Shown here one piece after another: positions 44,803-52,475 of a stretch of 64,000 nt of DNA. This stretch comes from Janthinobacterium sp. 1_2014MBL_MicDiv. GTDB lineage: Bacteria; Pseudomonadota; Gammaproteobacteria; Burkholderiales; Burkholderiaceae_D. The notes under the pieces were generated by a model. That model searched no databases and was not told where the DNA came from. It saw only the letters and a list, made by a program, of their open reading frames with translations. The stretch covers positions 6,324,001 through 6,388,000 of the forward strand of contig NZ_CP011319.1 of NCBI RefSeq assembly GCF_001865675.1. The letters are read 5' to 3'. Both the position numbers and the translations under genes were made by a program. Numbering within the stretch: position 1 is the first letter of the stretch; each line of letters opens with the position of its first letter.

Positions 44803-47661
44803 ATGCCGATGGAAGCATTGCGCGCTTGCCGTTCCCCCTTGCCGCCGCGTACAGGCAGGCGCGCGCTCGCCTGGCTGCTTTTTCTCGCCTGCTTGTATTG
44901 CTGCGCCATGCCGGTCCATGCGCTGGAGCGCGTCGTCCTGCAGCTCAATTTCACGCACCAATTCCAGTTTGCCGGCTATTACGCGGCCATCGAGCAGGGC
45001 TATTACCGCGAGGCGGGCCTCGACGTGACCCTGGTCGAAGGCGGTGACGGCCGGCGCGCCGAGACGGCCGTGCTGGCGGGCCAGGCCGAATATGGCGTGG
45101 GCAACAGCACGCTGTTGCTCAGCCGCCTGGCCGGCAAGCCCGTGGTGGTGCTGGCCGTGGTGTTCCAGCATTCGCCCAGCGTGCTGCTGATGCGCCAGCA
45201 TGGCGGTGCGCCCGATGTGCACCGGCTGGCGGGCGCCCCCGTGATGATAGGCGCGCCTGCCGATGTGGCGTCCGCTTCCGATGAAGTGTCGCTGTTCCTG
45301 AAGAAAATGGGCGTCGCGCCGCAGCAGATGCGGCATTTGCCGCCCAGTTACCGGGTCGAGGACTTGATCGACGGCAAGGTCGATGCGATTGCCGCCTATT
45401 CCACCAACGAGCCCGACTATCTGGACCGGGCCGGCTTTCCCTACTACCAGTTCACGCCGCGCACGGCCGGCATCGATTTCTATGGCGACAACCTGTTTAC
45501 CAGCGAGCATGAACTGCGCCGCCATCCCGAGCGGGTGAGAGCGTTCCGCGCGGCCAGCCTGCGCGGCTGGCAATACGCGATGGCCCATCGCGAGGAAATG
45601 GCGCAGTTGATCCATGCCAAATACAGCCAGCGCCACGACAGCGCGCACCTGCTGTACGAGGCGCAGCAGATGGAGCTGCTGCTGCAGCCCGTGCTGGTGG
45701 AACTCGGCTACATGAATCCCCAGCGCTGGCAGCACATCGCCGATACCTACGCGGCCATGGGCTTGCTGGCGCCGGACGCGACGGCCAGCGCCGCCTACCG
45801 CGGCTTCCTGTACCGCCCCGTGCCTGGCGCCGACCTGGGCTGGCTGTACCTGTCGCTGGGCGTGGCCGGCAGCCTGCTGGCCGTCTCGGCAGCGTTTCAC
45901 TTCAGCAACTTGGCACGCGAGCGCCGCCGCACGGAGGAAACCATCCGCCAGGGGGAGTTGCGTTTTCGCACGATGTTCGAGGAAGCACCCATGGGCATCG
46001 CCCTGATCGATACCCTGAGCGGACAGTTTCTCGATATCAATCCACGCTATCTGGCCATCGCCGGGCGCAGCCTCGAGCATATGAAGAAATCGAGCTGGAT
46101 GGAAATCAGCCATCCCGACGATGTGGCGGGCGAGCAGGAGCAGGTGGCGCAGCTGCTGGCGCGGCGCCTGAGCGGCTTTCGCCACTCGAAGCGCATCGTG
46201 CGCCCCGATGGCGGCGTGGTGTGGGTCGACGCCTCCGTGACGGCCATCGAGACGGCGCGCCACGGCGGTCCGCACCATCTGTGCATGCTGGAAGACGTGA
46301 CGGACAAGCGGCAGTCGGAAGCGCTGATCTGGCAGCAAGCCAATTTCGATACCCTCACGCAATTGCCGAACCGCCGCATGTTCCACGAGCGCCTGCGCCT
46401 GGCGCTGGCGCAGGGACGGCGCGACACGAGCCGCGTGGCCATCCTGTTCATCGACCTCGACCACTTCAAGGAAGTCAACGATACGCTTGGTCATCACCAG
46501 GGCGACATCCTGCTGATCGAGGCGGCGCGGCGCATCCGCGTCGGCGTGCGCGAGACGGATACGGTGGCGCGCCTGGGCGGCGACGAATTCACGGTGATCC
46601 TGTCCGACCTCGATGACTTGCAGCAAGTCGACCGCATCGCGCGGCAGATACTCGACGGCTTGCTGGCGCCGTTCCTGCTGGGGCAGGAGCAGGCGTTCGT
46701 CTCGGCCTCGATCGGCATCACCCTGTATCCGGACGACGCGGGCAATATCGAAGACTTGCTCAAGCATGCGGACCAGGCCATGTATGTGTCGAAAGGCGCC
46801 GGGCGCAACCGCTACAGCTATTTCACGCCGGCCCTGCAGGTGGCGGCCGTCAACCGCATGCGCCTGGGCGCGGACTTGCGCACGGCCCTGCGCGAGCAGC
46901 AGATGCAGCTGTATTACCAGCCCATCGTCGCGCTGCACAGCGGCCGCATCGACAAGGCGGAAGCCTTGCTGCGCTGGAACCATCCGCAACGGGGCCTCGT
47001 GTACCCGCCCGACTTTCTCGCGCTGGCCGAAAGCAGCGGCCTGATCGTGGAAATCGGCGACTGGGTGCTGCGCGCGGCGGCCGCGCAGTTGCTGCGCTGG
47101 CGCGCGGACGGCCACGCCATCGGGCAGACGGGCTTGCAGCTGTGCCTGAACCTGTCGCCGCTGGAGTTGCAGCGCGAGGCGGAAGCGCCCGGCACCTGGC
47201 TGCGCCAGCTGATGGCGCTCGACGTGCCGGTCTCGGCCATCGTGCTCGACATGCGCGAGGATGCGCTGCTGGGAACGGGCAGCGGCGCCGGCAGCGGCAT
47301 GGCGCAGCGGCTCCAGCATTTGCGCGATGCGGGCGTGCAGATCGCCCTCGACGATTTTGGCAGCGGCCATGCATCGCTGACGCAATTGCAGCAGTGCGGC
47401 ATCGATTACCTGAAGATCGACGGCGCCATGATACGCAAGCTGGCACCGGGCGCCAGCGAGCTGGCCTTGTGCGAAGCCATCGTCAGCGTGGCGCACAAGC
47501 TGGGCATGCGGGTCATCGCCGAAGGGGTGGAAACGGCGGCGCAGCGGACGTTGCTGCATGACATAGGCTGCGACTATGCGCAAGGCTATCTGTTCGCCCC
47601 GCCCCTGACCATCGAAGCGTTCGATGCGCTGCTGCACGCGCAGCGGCCCTTGCCCCCTTGA
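44803..47661 (+). CDS. THI5/NMT1-like sensor with PAS, GGDEF and EAL domains
   Basis: A 952-residue membrane receptor. A signal or membrane segment (about 17-35) is followed by a periplasmic SsuA/THI5-type binding domain (FTHQFQFAGYYAAIEQGYY..., about 45-300), a membrane helix near 345-367, a PAS domain (about 385-500), a GGDEF domain with an intact GGDEF near residue 591, and an EAL domain with EALLRW near 719, DDFGSGHASL, LKID and AEGVET. All catalytic motifs for diguanylate cyclase and phosphodiesterase look complete. So a small ligand, perhaps pyrimidine-like by the fold only, may tune cyclic di-GMP. TTG 44794 and ATG 44809 are alternative starts; a TACAAT -10 lies at 44753. Confidence 0.87.
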   Translation: MPMEALRACRSPLPPRTGRRALAWLLFLACLYCCAMPVHALERVVLQLNFTHQFQFAGYYAAIEQGYYREAGLDVTLVEGGDGRRAETAVLAGQAEYGVGNSTLLLSRLAGKPVVVLAVVFQHSPSVLLMRQHGGAPDVHRLAGAPVMIGAPADVASASDEVSLFLKKMGVAPQQMRHLPPSYRVEDLIDGKVDAIAAYSTNEPDYLDRAGFPYYQFTPRTAGIDFYGDNLFTSEHELRRHPERVRAFRAASLRGWQYAMAHREEMAQLIHAKYSQRHDSAHLLYEAQQMELLLQPVLVELGYMNPQRWQHIADTYAAMGLLAPDATASAAYRGFLYRPVPGADLGWLYLSLGVAGSLLAVSAAFHFSNLARERRRTEETIRQGELRFRTMFEEAPMGIALIDTLSGQFLDINPRYLAIAGRSLEHMKKSSWMEISHPDDVAGEQEQVAQLLARRLSGFRHSKRIVRPDGGVVWVDASVTAIETARHGGPHHLCMLEDVTDKRQSEALIWQQANFDTLTQLPNRRMFHERLRLALAQGRRDTSRVAILFIDLDHFKEVNDTLGHHQGDILLIEAARRIRVGVRETDTVARLGGDEFTVILSDLDDLQQVDRIARQILDGLLAPFLLGQEQAFVSASIGITLYPDDAGNIEDLLKHADQAMYVSKGAGRNRYSYFTPALQVAAVNRMRLGADLRTALREQQMQLYYQPIVALHSGRIDKAEALLRWNHPQRGLVYPPDFLALAESSGLIVEIGDWVLRAAAAQLLRWRADGHAIGQTGLQLCLNLSPLELQREAEAPGTWLRQLMALDVPVSAIVLDMREDALLGTGSGAGSGMAQRLQHLRDAGVQIALDDFGSGHASLTQLQQCGIDYLKIDGAMIRKLAPGASELALCEAIVSVAHKLGMRVIAEGVETAAQRTLLHDIGCDYAQGYLFAPPLTIEAFDALLHAQRPLPP

Positions 47662-47832
47662 AATGGGAGCGTCGCGCCAGCACATGCCAGCCAGGCCTGC
47701 GGGACAGGGCTCGCGGCGGGAACAGGCTTATACTCGATACGCTGGCGCCTGCGCCCGGCTTCAGCTGTCACCGGTCATCGACCGGTTGCGCAGGCAAATT
47801 TTCTTCCATTCACTCCAACTCGAGGTGTACTC

Positions 47833-48225
47833 ATGGGCATTTTCAGCAATATCTACAACAAGATCTTCCACCATTCGTCCGATGCCGCCCCGGCTGCCAC
47901 GCCGGCCGCCGCTACCGAGGCACCGGCAGCGAGCGCTCCTGCGGCCGCCCCGGCCGCCGCCGTGCCCGTGGTGGACGTGGAAGTGGTGCTGGTCGACCTG
48001 GCCAGCAAGAATGCGGAAAAACTCAATTGGCGCACATCCATCGTCGACCTGATGAAGCTGTTGCAACTCGACAGCAGCCTGGCGTCGCGCAAGGAACTGG
48101 CGCAAGAGCTGCATTTCACGGGCGATACCAATGATTCGGCCAGCATGAATATCTGGCTGCACCGCCAGGTGATGATCAAGCTGGCGGAAAACGGCGGAAA
48201 AGTCCCGGAAGAGCTGAAGAGCTGA
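47833..48225 (+). CDS. DUF3597 domain protein
   Basis: A 130-residue protein: an amphipathic N-terminus MGIFSNIYNKIFHHSSDAAP, an Ala/Pro-rich linker to about residue 48, then the DUF3597 domain (LNWRTSIVDLMKLLQLDSSL, ASRKELAQELHF, MNIWLHRQVMIKLAENGG). Function unknown. An inverted repeat GCGGCAGC/GCTGCCGC (48248-48274) follows the stop without a T run and may end its transcript. The ahpC control region begins right after. Confidence 0.85.
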   Translation: MGIFSNIYNKIFHHSSDAAPAATPAAATEAPAASAPAAAPAAAVPVVDVEVVLVDLASKNAEKLNWRTSIVDLMKLLQLDSSLASRKELAQELHFTGDTNDSASMNIWLHRQVMIKLAENGGKVPEELKS

Positions 48226-48286
48226 AGAACTAAGAACTGCACACCTGGCGGCAGCAGGAATATCTCGCTGCCGCTATTCAATCCTG

Positions 48287-48313
48287 TGGGAACTGCCTAT
48301 GATGGAGTTCCCA
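48287..48313. promoter_or_regulatory. Inverted repeat upstream of ahpC
   Basis: TGGGAACT-N11-AGTTCCCA, perfect 8-bp arms with centres 19 bp apart, just upstream of the OxyR-like site. It may be a second operator or the tail of the previous transcript. Confidence 0.5.
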
Positions 48314-48323
48314 TAGTGTCATG

Positions 48324-48389
48324 ATAGCTAAAACCAATTGAAACTATTGTGACAATCAATTTTGCATATGGGTTAAAACCCCTTACACT
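48324..48389 (+). promoter_or_regulatory. OxyR-like site and ahpC promoter
   Basis: ATAG-N7-CAAT-N7-ATTG-N7-CAAT (48324-48360) fits the four-tetranucleotide, seven-base spacing of OxyR sites. It ends at the -35 element TTTGCA (48361-48366), followed 17 bp later by -10 TACACT (48384-48389). A site touching the -35 hexamer is the usual place for activation. Confidence 0.75.
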
Positions 48390-48426
48390 AGAGTCTTACT
48401 GATTCACCACACGAGAGGAAATGACT

Positions 48427-48990
48427 ATGTCGCTCATCAATACCCAAGTTAAACCATTCAAGGCAACCGCATACCACAATGGCAAGTTCGTCGACCTGAC
48501 GGAAGCGTCGCTGAAAGGCAAGTGGTCGGTATTCGTGTTCTACCCAGCCGACTTCACCTTCGTTTGCCCAACCGAACTGGAAGATCTGGCCGATCACCAC
48601 GCTGAATTCCAGAAACTGGGCGTCGATGTGTACGGTATCTCGACCGATACCCACTTCGCGCACAAAGCATGGCACGACACCTCGGATGCGATCAAGAAAG
48701 TGCAATACGCACTGATCGGCGACCCAACCGGCGCCCTGTCGCGCAACTTCGAAGTCATGATCGAAGAAGAAGGCCTGGCACTGCGCGGTACCTTCGTCAT
48801 CAATCCGGACGGCTTCATCAAAGTGCTGGAAGTGCATGACAACGGCATCGGCCGTGACGCTGCAGAACTGCTGCGCAAAGTCAAAGCCGCCCAGTACGTG
48901 GCGAGCCACCCAGGCGAAGTATGCCCGGCAAAATGGACGGAAGGCGCAGCAACGCTGACCCCATCGCTGGACCTGGTTGGCAAGATCTAA
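48427..48990 (+). CDS. ahpC: Alkyl hydroperoxide reductase subunit C (peroxiredoxin)
   Basis: Reduces organic hydroperoxides and hydrogen peroxide. The 187-residue protein equals E. coli AhpC in length, beginning MSLINTQVKPFKATAYHNGK. The peroxidatic Cys is Cys47 in FVCPTE and the resolving Cys is Cys166 in GEVCPAKW. GGA upstream gives seven-base spacing to ATG 48427; an in-frame ATG 48421 touches the ribosome-binding site and is not used. It is cotranscribed with ahpF and controlled by the OxyR-like site. Confidence 0.96.
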   Translation: MSLINTQVKPFKATAYHNGKFVDLTEASLKGKWSVFVFYPADFTFVCPTELEDLADHHAEFQKLGVDVYGISTDTHFAHKAWHDTSDAIKKVQYALIGDPTGALSRNFEVMIEEEGLALRGTFVINPDGFIKVLEVHDNGIGRDAAELLRKVKAAQYVASHPGEVCPAKWTEGAATLTPSLDLVGKI

Positions 48991-49036
48991 GTTTTGAAGC
49001 TTTGAAACATCTAGCAGCAAACAAGTAGTTACCGCG

Positions 49037-49064
49037 ATGCCGGACCGGGTGTCCGGCCCGGCAT
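49037..49064 (+). promoter_or_regulatory. Intercistronic hairpin, ahpC-ahpF
   Basis: ATGCCGGACCGG-GTGT-CCGGCCCGGCAT, a stem of 12 pairs with one mismatch, no T run. It may stabilise the ahpC message and lower ahpF output, like the rbsB-rbsA hairpin. Confidence 0.75.
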
Positions 49065-49096
49065 TCGCCTAAATATTTGTAGAAAAGGAAAAAATC

Positions 49097-50692
49097 ATGT
49101 TAGACGCAACCCTCAAAACCCAACTGAAATCCTACCTGGAAAAAGTGGTGTATCCGCTTGAGCTGGTCGCTTCTCTCGATGACAGCGCAAAAGCCCGCGA
49201 GATGAAGGAATTGCTCCAGGAGATAGTCCTGTTGAGCGACAAGATCACGCTGGTCGAGCGCATTGACGCTGGCGTACGGACCCCGTCGTTCAGCATCAAC
49301 CGTACAGGCTCCGACATCGGCGTGCGTTTCGCCGGTGTGCCGCTGGGCCATGAATTCACGTCGCTGGTGCTGGCGCTGCTGCAAGTGGGCGGCCACACCA
49401 TCAAGTTCGACGATGCCGTGATCGAGCAGATCCGCAACCTCGACGGCGACTATGTCTTTGAAACGTTTATTTCGCTGAGCTGCCATAACTGCCCGGAAGT
49501 GGTGCAGGCGCTCAATGCGATGTCGGTGATCAACCCGCGCATCAAGGTCACCACCATCGACGGCGGCGTGTTCCCGAAAGAAGTGGAAGAACGCCAGATC
49601 ATGGCCGTGCCGATGATGTTCCTGAATGGCGAGCATTTCGGCCAGGGACGCACGAATGTCGAGGAAATCCTCGCCAAGCTCGACACCAACGCCGGCGCCC
49701 GTCAGGCCGAAGCGCTGAACAAGAAAGACGTGTTCGACGTGCTGATCGTCGGCGGCGGCCCTGCCGGCGCGGCAGCGGCCATCTATGCGGCCCGCAAGGG
49801 CATCAAGACGGGCGTGCTGGCCGAGCGTTTCGGCGGCCAGGTGCTCGATACCCTGGCCATCGAGAATTTTATTTCCGTCAAGGAAACGGACGGTCCCAAG
49901 TTCGCCATGGCGCTGGAACAGCATGTCAAGGAGTACGAGGTCGACATCATGAACACCCAGCGCGCGACGAAGTTGACGCCGGGCAAGCTGGTCGAGATTG
50001 AAACGGCGAATGGCGCCGTCCTGAAAGCCAAGACCGTGATTTTGGCCACCGGCGCCCGCTGGCGCGAAATCAACGTGCCGGGCGAGAAGGAATACCGCAA
50101 CCACGGTGTCGCCTACTGCCCGCACTGCGACGGTCCCTTGTTCAAGGGCAAGCGCGTGGCCGTGATCGGCGGCGGCAACTCGGGCGTGGAAGCGGCGATC
50201 GACCTGGCCGGCCTCGTGAAACACGTGACCCTGATCGAGTTCGGCGCGGAACTGCGTGCCGATGCGGTGCTGCAACGCAAGCTGCACAGCCTGCCCAACG
50301 TGACCGTGATCACCTCGGCGCAGACGACCGAGATCCACGGCGACGGCAAGATCGTCAATGGCCTCAGCTACACGGACCGCATCAGCGGCGAGTCGAAAAA
50401 GGTCGAACTGGAAGGCGTCTTCGTGCAGATCGGCCTGGTGCCGAACACGGAGTGGCTGAAAGGCACCCTGGCCCTGTCGCGCCACGGCGAAATCGAAGTC
50501 GATGCCCGCGGCCAGACCTCGATCCCCGGCGTGTTCGCGGCCGGCGACGTCACCACGGTGCCGTACAAGCAGATCATCATCGCCACCGGCGAAGGCGCGA
50601 AGGCAGCCCTGTCCGCCTTTGACCACCTGATCCGCTCGGACGACGAGGAAGTGGTTGAAGAGTCTGCAGCGAAAGAAGCACTGACGGCGTAA
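49097..50692 (+). CDS. ahpF: Alkyl hydroperoxide reductase subunit F
   Basis: NADH-dependent flavoprotein that re-reduces AhpC. The 531-residue product has an N-terminal two-fold thioredoxin-like domain with the redox pair Cys129 and Cys132 (SCHNCPE), then a thioredoxin-reductase-like part with FAD motif IVGGGPAGAAAA, the second redox pair in YCPHCDGP, and NADH motif VIGGGNSGVEAA. Length and order are normal. Ends TAA and is followed by a strong terminator at 50716. Confidence 0.96.
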   Translation: MLDATLKTQLKSYLEKVVYPLELVASLDDSAKAREMKELLQEIVLLSDKITLVERIDAGVRTPSFSINRTGSDIGVRFAGVPLGHEFTSLVLALLQVGGHTIKFDDAVIEQIRNLDGDYVFETFISLSCHNCPEVVQALNAMSVINPRIKVTTIDGGVFPKEVEERQIMAVPMMFLNGEHFGQGRTNVEEILAKLDTNAGARQAEALNKKDVFDVLIVGGGPAGAAAAIYAARKGIKTGVLAERFGGQVLDTLAIENFISVKETDGPKFAMALEQHVKEYEVDIMNTQRATKLTPGKLVEIETANGAVLKAKTVILATGARWREINVPGEKEYRNHGVAYCPHCDGPLFKGKRVAVIGGGNSGVEAAIDLAGLVKHVTLIEFGAELRADAVLQRKLHSLPNVTVITSAQTTEIHGDGKIVNGLSYTDRISGESKKVELEGVFVQIGLVPNTEWLKGTLALSRHGEIEVDARGQTSIPGVFAAGDVTTVPYKQIIIATGEGAKAALSAFDHLIRSDDEEVVEESAAKEALTA

Positions 50693-50715
50693 GCGTTTTA
50701 ACGTTGCGCTGGATC

Positions 50716-50755
50716 AAAAAAACCGGAAGGACCGCGAGGCCCTTCCGGTTTTTTT
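50716..50755 (+). terminator. Terminator after ahpF
   Basis: AAACCGGAAGG...CCTTCCGGTTT with flanking A and T runs (a bidirectional type), 23 bp after the ahpF stop and 14 bp before the end of the convergent CzcE-like gene. Confidence 0.9.
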
Positions 50756-50768
50756 ACGTGCAAGAAAT

Positions 50769-51110
50769 TCAGCTGCCCGCGTACAGCGGGTTGCCGGCGA
50801 CATACACCAAGACGCCGTCGACGGGCATGTCCGCGGGAGCGATGGCGGCCAGGGCGAATCTGGTTTGATGGTTGAAGGTTTGCACATGCCACGTAAAGCG
50901 CTGGCCGGCGCGGACGATGGTGACGGTCTCGCCGCGCGTGACATTGACGTGGCGGGTATCGTCCTGCAGGGTGATGGTGCGCTGGGCAGCGGCATGCGGG
51001 GCGGCGCTGCCATAGTCGGCGGCCGTGCCCGTCGGGCCGGCGGCGATGGCGGACGTGGCAAGGGCGGCGCACAGGATGGCCAAGGCGCTGCGGTGGGTGT
51101 TCAACATCAT
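50769..51110 (-). CDS. CzcE-like periplasmic protein
   Basis: A 113-residue protein. A signal peptide (about residues 1-23, ending AIA) precedes a small beta domain with TRHVNVTRGETVTIV and FTWHVQTFNHQTRF, then a hydrophobic strand and VLVYVAGNPLYAG. This matches CzcE, a copper- or other metal-binding periplasmic protein of metal resistance loci in Cupriavidus. No czc genes are near. ATG 51110 has GGAG five bases upstream; TTG 51119 is in frame but lacks a site. It could be a general metal-binding relative and not part of efflux. Confidence 0.75.
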   Translation of the reverse strand: MMLNTHRSALAILCAALATSAIAAGPTGTAADYGSAAPHAAAQRTITLQDDTRHVNVTRGETVTIVRAGQRFTWHVQTFNHQTRFALAAIAPADMPVDGVLVYVAGNPLYAGS

Positions 51111-51239
51111 GTTCTCCAAGAATAGTCATGGCGGGCTGGTAAGCCGCCGTTTGTTGTCGTGGCTGCGCCGGGATCGCCGGTTTTTGCAACACGGCATCGT
51201 AAGCTGTAGCGGCCCCATCTGCAAAGCTGTATTTCCTGA

Positions 51240-51437
51240 CTATATTTCGCGCGCAGGCAGCAGGGCGCCGCCCGCCAGCTTCGGCAAGGTGGTCTTGCCG
51301 GCCCCATGCGCGCCGCGCAGCCAGGTGACGCCGGCGCCGAATGGCTGGCGGCAGCCCTGGAACACGCTGCGCGTGGGGAAATGAAAATCGAGATGCTCGA
51401 CTTGCAGGACGGGGGACGAGGCAGTCCATGCCATCAT
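51240..51437 (-). pseudogene. Truncated ABC transporter ATPase relic
   Basis: Sixty-five residues in frame from ATG 51437: QVEHLDFHFPTRSVFQG, then GVTWLRGAHGAGKTTLPKLA, a Walker A of an ABC ATPase, then a stop at 51240 just where the structural core should continue. The Q-loop, signature and Walker B parts are missing downstream. Just upstream, another frame (about 51454-51540) codes for a hydrophobic run MEILVFLAAPVLLGLLSVIA, perhaps the tail of a permease. So this looks like a decayed exporter pair. The rest of 51111-51690 has no gene I can support. Confidence 0.55.
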
Positions 51438-51690
51438 TCGCCTCCGGTGGCGCTCAAGGCAAGGCAAGAAAACCGGGCAGGGCGATGACGCTGAGCAGGC
51501 CCAGCAAGACGGGCGCGGCCAGGAAGACGAGGATTTCCATGGAACTGGCCAGGCTGGGGACAAATTGCAGCAGCGCATGATGGGCCAGGCGCAGGCGCAA
51601 GGTAGGGGGGGAAGATGGCGGGGCAGGTGCAGCAAGGCAGGAGCGGCAGAGTCGGCAAGAGCGCTGATGTATTTCTGGCCCCACAATGGG

Positions 51691-51725
51691 AAAAGCCCTT
51701 CGGTTCCAGGAACCAAAGGGCTTTT
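51691..51725 (-). terminator. Terminator of tRNA operon, copy 1
   Basis: On the minus strand AAAAGCCCTTTGGTTCC pairs with GAACCGAAGGGCTTTT (a long stem with one mismatch) and ends in T4, 8 bp after the tRNA-Asp 3' end. Confidence 0.85.
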
Positions 51726-51732
51726 CTTTTAT

Positions 51733-51809
51733 TGGCGGAGCGGACGGGACTCGAACCCGCGACCCCCGACGTGACAGGCCGGTATTCTAACCAACTGAAC
51801 TACCACTCC
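51733..51809 (-). tRNA. tRNA-Asp (GTC), copy 1
   Basis: Minus strand, 77 nt including CCA. Acceptor stem GGAGTGG/CCGCTCC (one G-T pair), D arm AGTTCAGTTGGTTAGAAT, anticodon loop with GTC in CCTGTCACG, T arm GGGTTCGAGTCCC. Confidence 0.97.
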
Positions 51810-51865
51810 AAGCTCGTATGATCTGTGTTGCTGATCCATGAAGCACTGGATAATTTTCTGTTTGG

Positions 51866-51941
51866 TGGTGGGTGCTGAGAGGCTCGAACTCCCGACCTAC
51901 GCCTTGTAAGGGCGCCGCTCTACCAACTGAGCTAAGCACCC
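51866..51941 (-). tRNA. tRNA-Val (TAC), copy 1
   Basis: Minus strand, 76 nt including CCA. Acceptor stem GGGTGCT/AGCACCC, anticodon loop CTTACAA (TAC), T arm GGGAGTTCGAGCCTCTC. It is the first gene of the pair after the promoter at 51994. Confidence 0.97.
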
Positions 51942-51993
51942 GCATACCCAGAAAACTATCCCGACGTTTGTCACCACGTCTGGAAGAGGCACT

Positions 51994-52023
51994 ATTATAG
52001 GGGGCGCCTTCCCGCTTGTGCAA
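51994..52023 (-). promoter_or_regulatory. Promoter of tRNA operon, copy 1
   Basis: Minus strand TTGCAC, 18 bp spacer, TATAAT (plus strand attata 51994-51999). Confidence 0.8.
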
Positions 52024-52116
52024 CTATTCTTGAGGGATAAAAGCGGTTTTTTTGCGAAAAAGCGCAAAAATGCCGGGGAGGAGAAGGCGGGGCGCATTTT
52101 CTGGCGCGGAAATGGG

Positions 52117-52151
52117 AAAAGCCCTTCGGTTCCAGGAACCAAAGGGCTTTT
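52117..52151 (-). terminator. Terminator of tRNA operon, copy 2
   Basis: Identical to the terminator at 51691-51725, displaced 426 bp. Confidence 0.85.
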
Positions 52152-52158
52152 CTTTTAT

Positions 52159-52235
52159 TGGCGGAGCGGACGGGACTCGAACCCGCGACCCCCGACGTGA
52201 CAGGCCGGTATTCTAACCAACTGAACTACCACTCC
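52159..52235 (-). tRNA. tRNA-Asp (GTC), copy 2
   Basis: Minus strand, 77 nt, identical to the copy at 51733-51809. Confidence 0.97.
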
Positions 52236-52289
52236 AAGCTCGTATGATCTGTGTTGCTGATCCATGAAGCACTGGACAGTTTTCTGATT

Positions 52290-52365
52290 TGGTGGGTGCT
52301 GAGAGGCTCGAACTCCCGACCTACGCCTTGTAAGGGCGCCGCTCTACCAACTGAGCTAAGCACCC
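52290..52365 (-). tRNA. tRNA-Val (TAC), copy 2
   Basis: Minus strand, 76 nt, identical to the copy at 51866-51941. Its leader differs from copy 1 by a few bases. Confidence 0.97.
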
Positions 52366-52421
52366 GTTGCTTGTCTCAGAAAACCATCCCGACGTTTGTC
52401 ACCACGTCTGGAAGAGGCGCT

Positions 52422-52450
52422 ATTATAGGACGGGCAAAATCCTTCTGCAA
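52422..52450 (-). promoter_or_regulatory. Promoter of tRNA operon, copy 2
   Basis: Minus strand TTGCAG, 17 bp spacer, TATAAT (52422-52427). The -35 and spacer differ from copy 1 although the -10 and downstream leader are the same. Confidence 0.8.
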
Positions 52451-52475
52451 GCGCTTTTTCCAACTTTTTACCGTT

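Larger units (their letters stand above)
51685..52429. repeat. Tandem duplication of the tRNA-Val/tRNA-Asp operon
   Basis: The unit 51685-52000 (terminator, tRNA-Asp, tRNA-Val, promoter) recurs at 52111-52429, displaced 426 bp at the left end. The tRNAs, terminator and leader around GACGTTTGTCACCACGTCTG are identical or nearly so; the short spacers differ at a few bases and the -35 region and upstream flank are different. Confidence 0.93.

Noticed and set aside
51685..52429. The tRNA repeat as an integration (att) site
   Set aside because: Both copies include full tRNAs, promoter and terminator and there is no integrase or foreign cargo between them.
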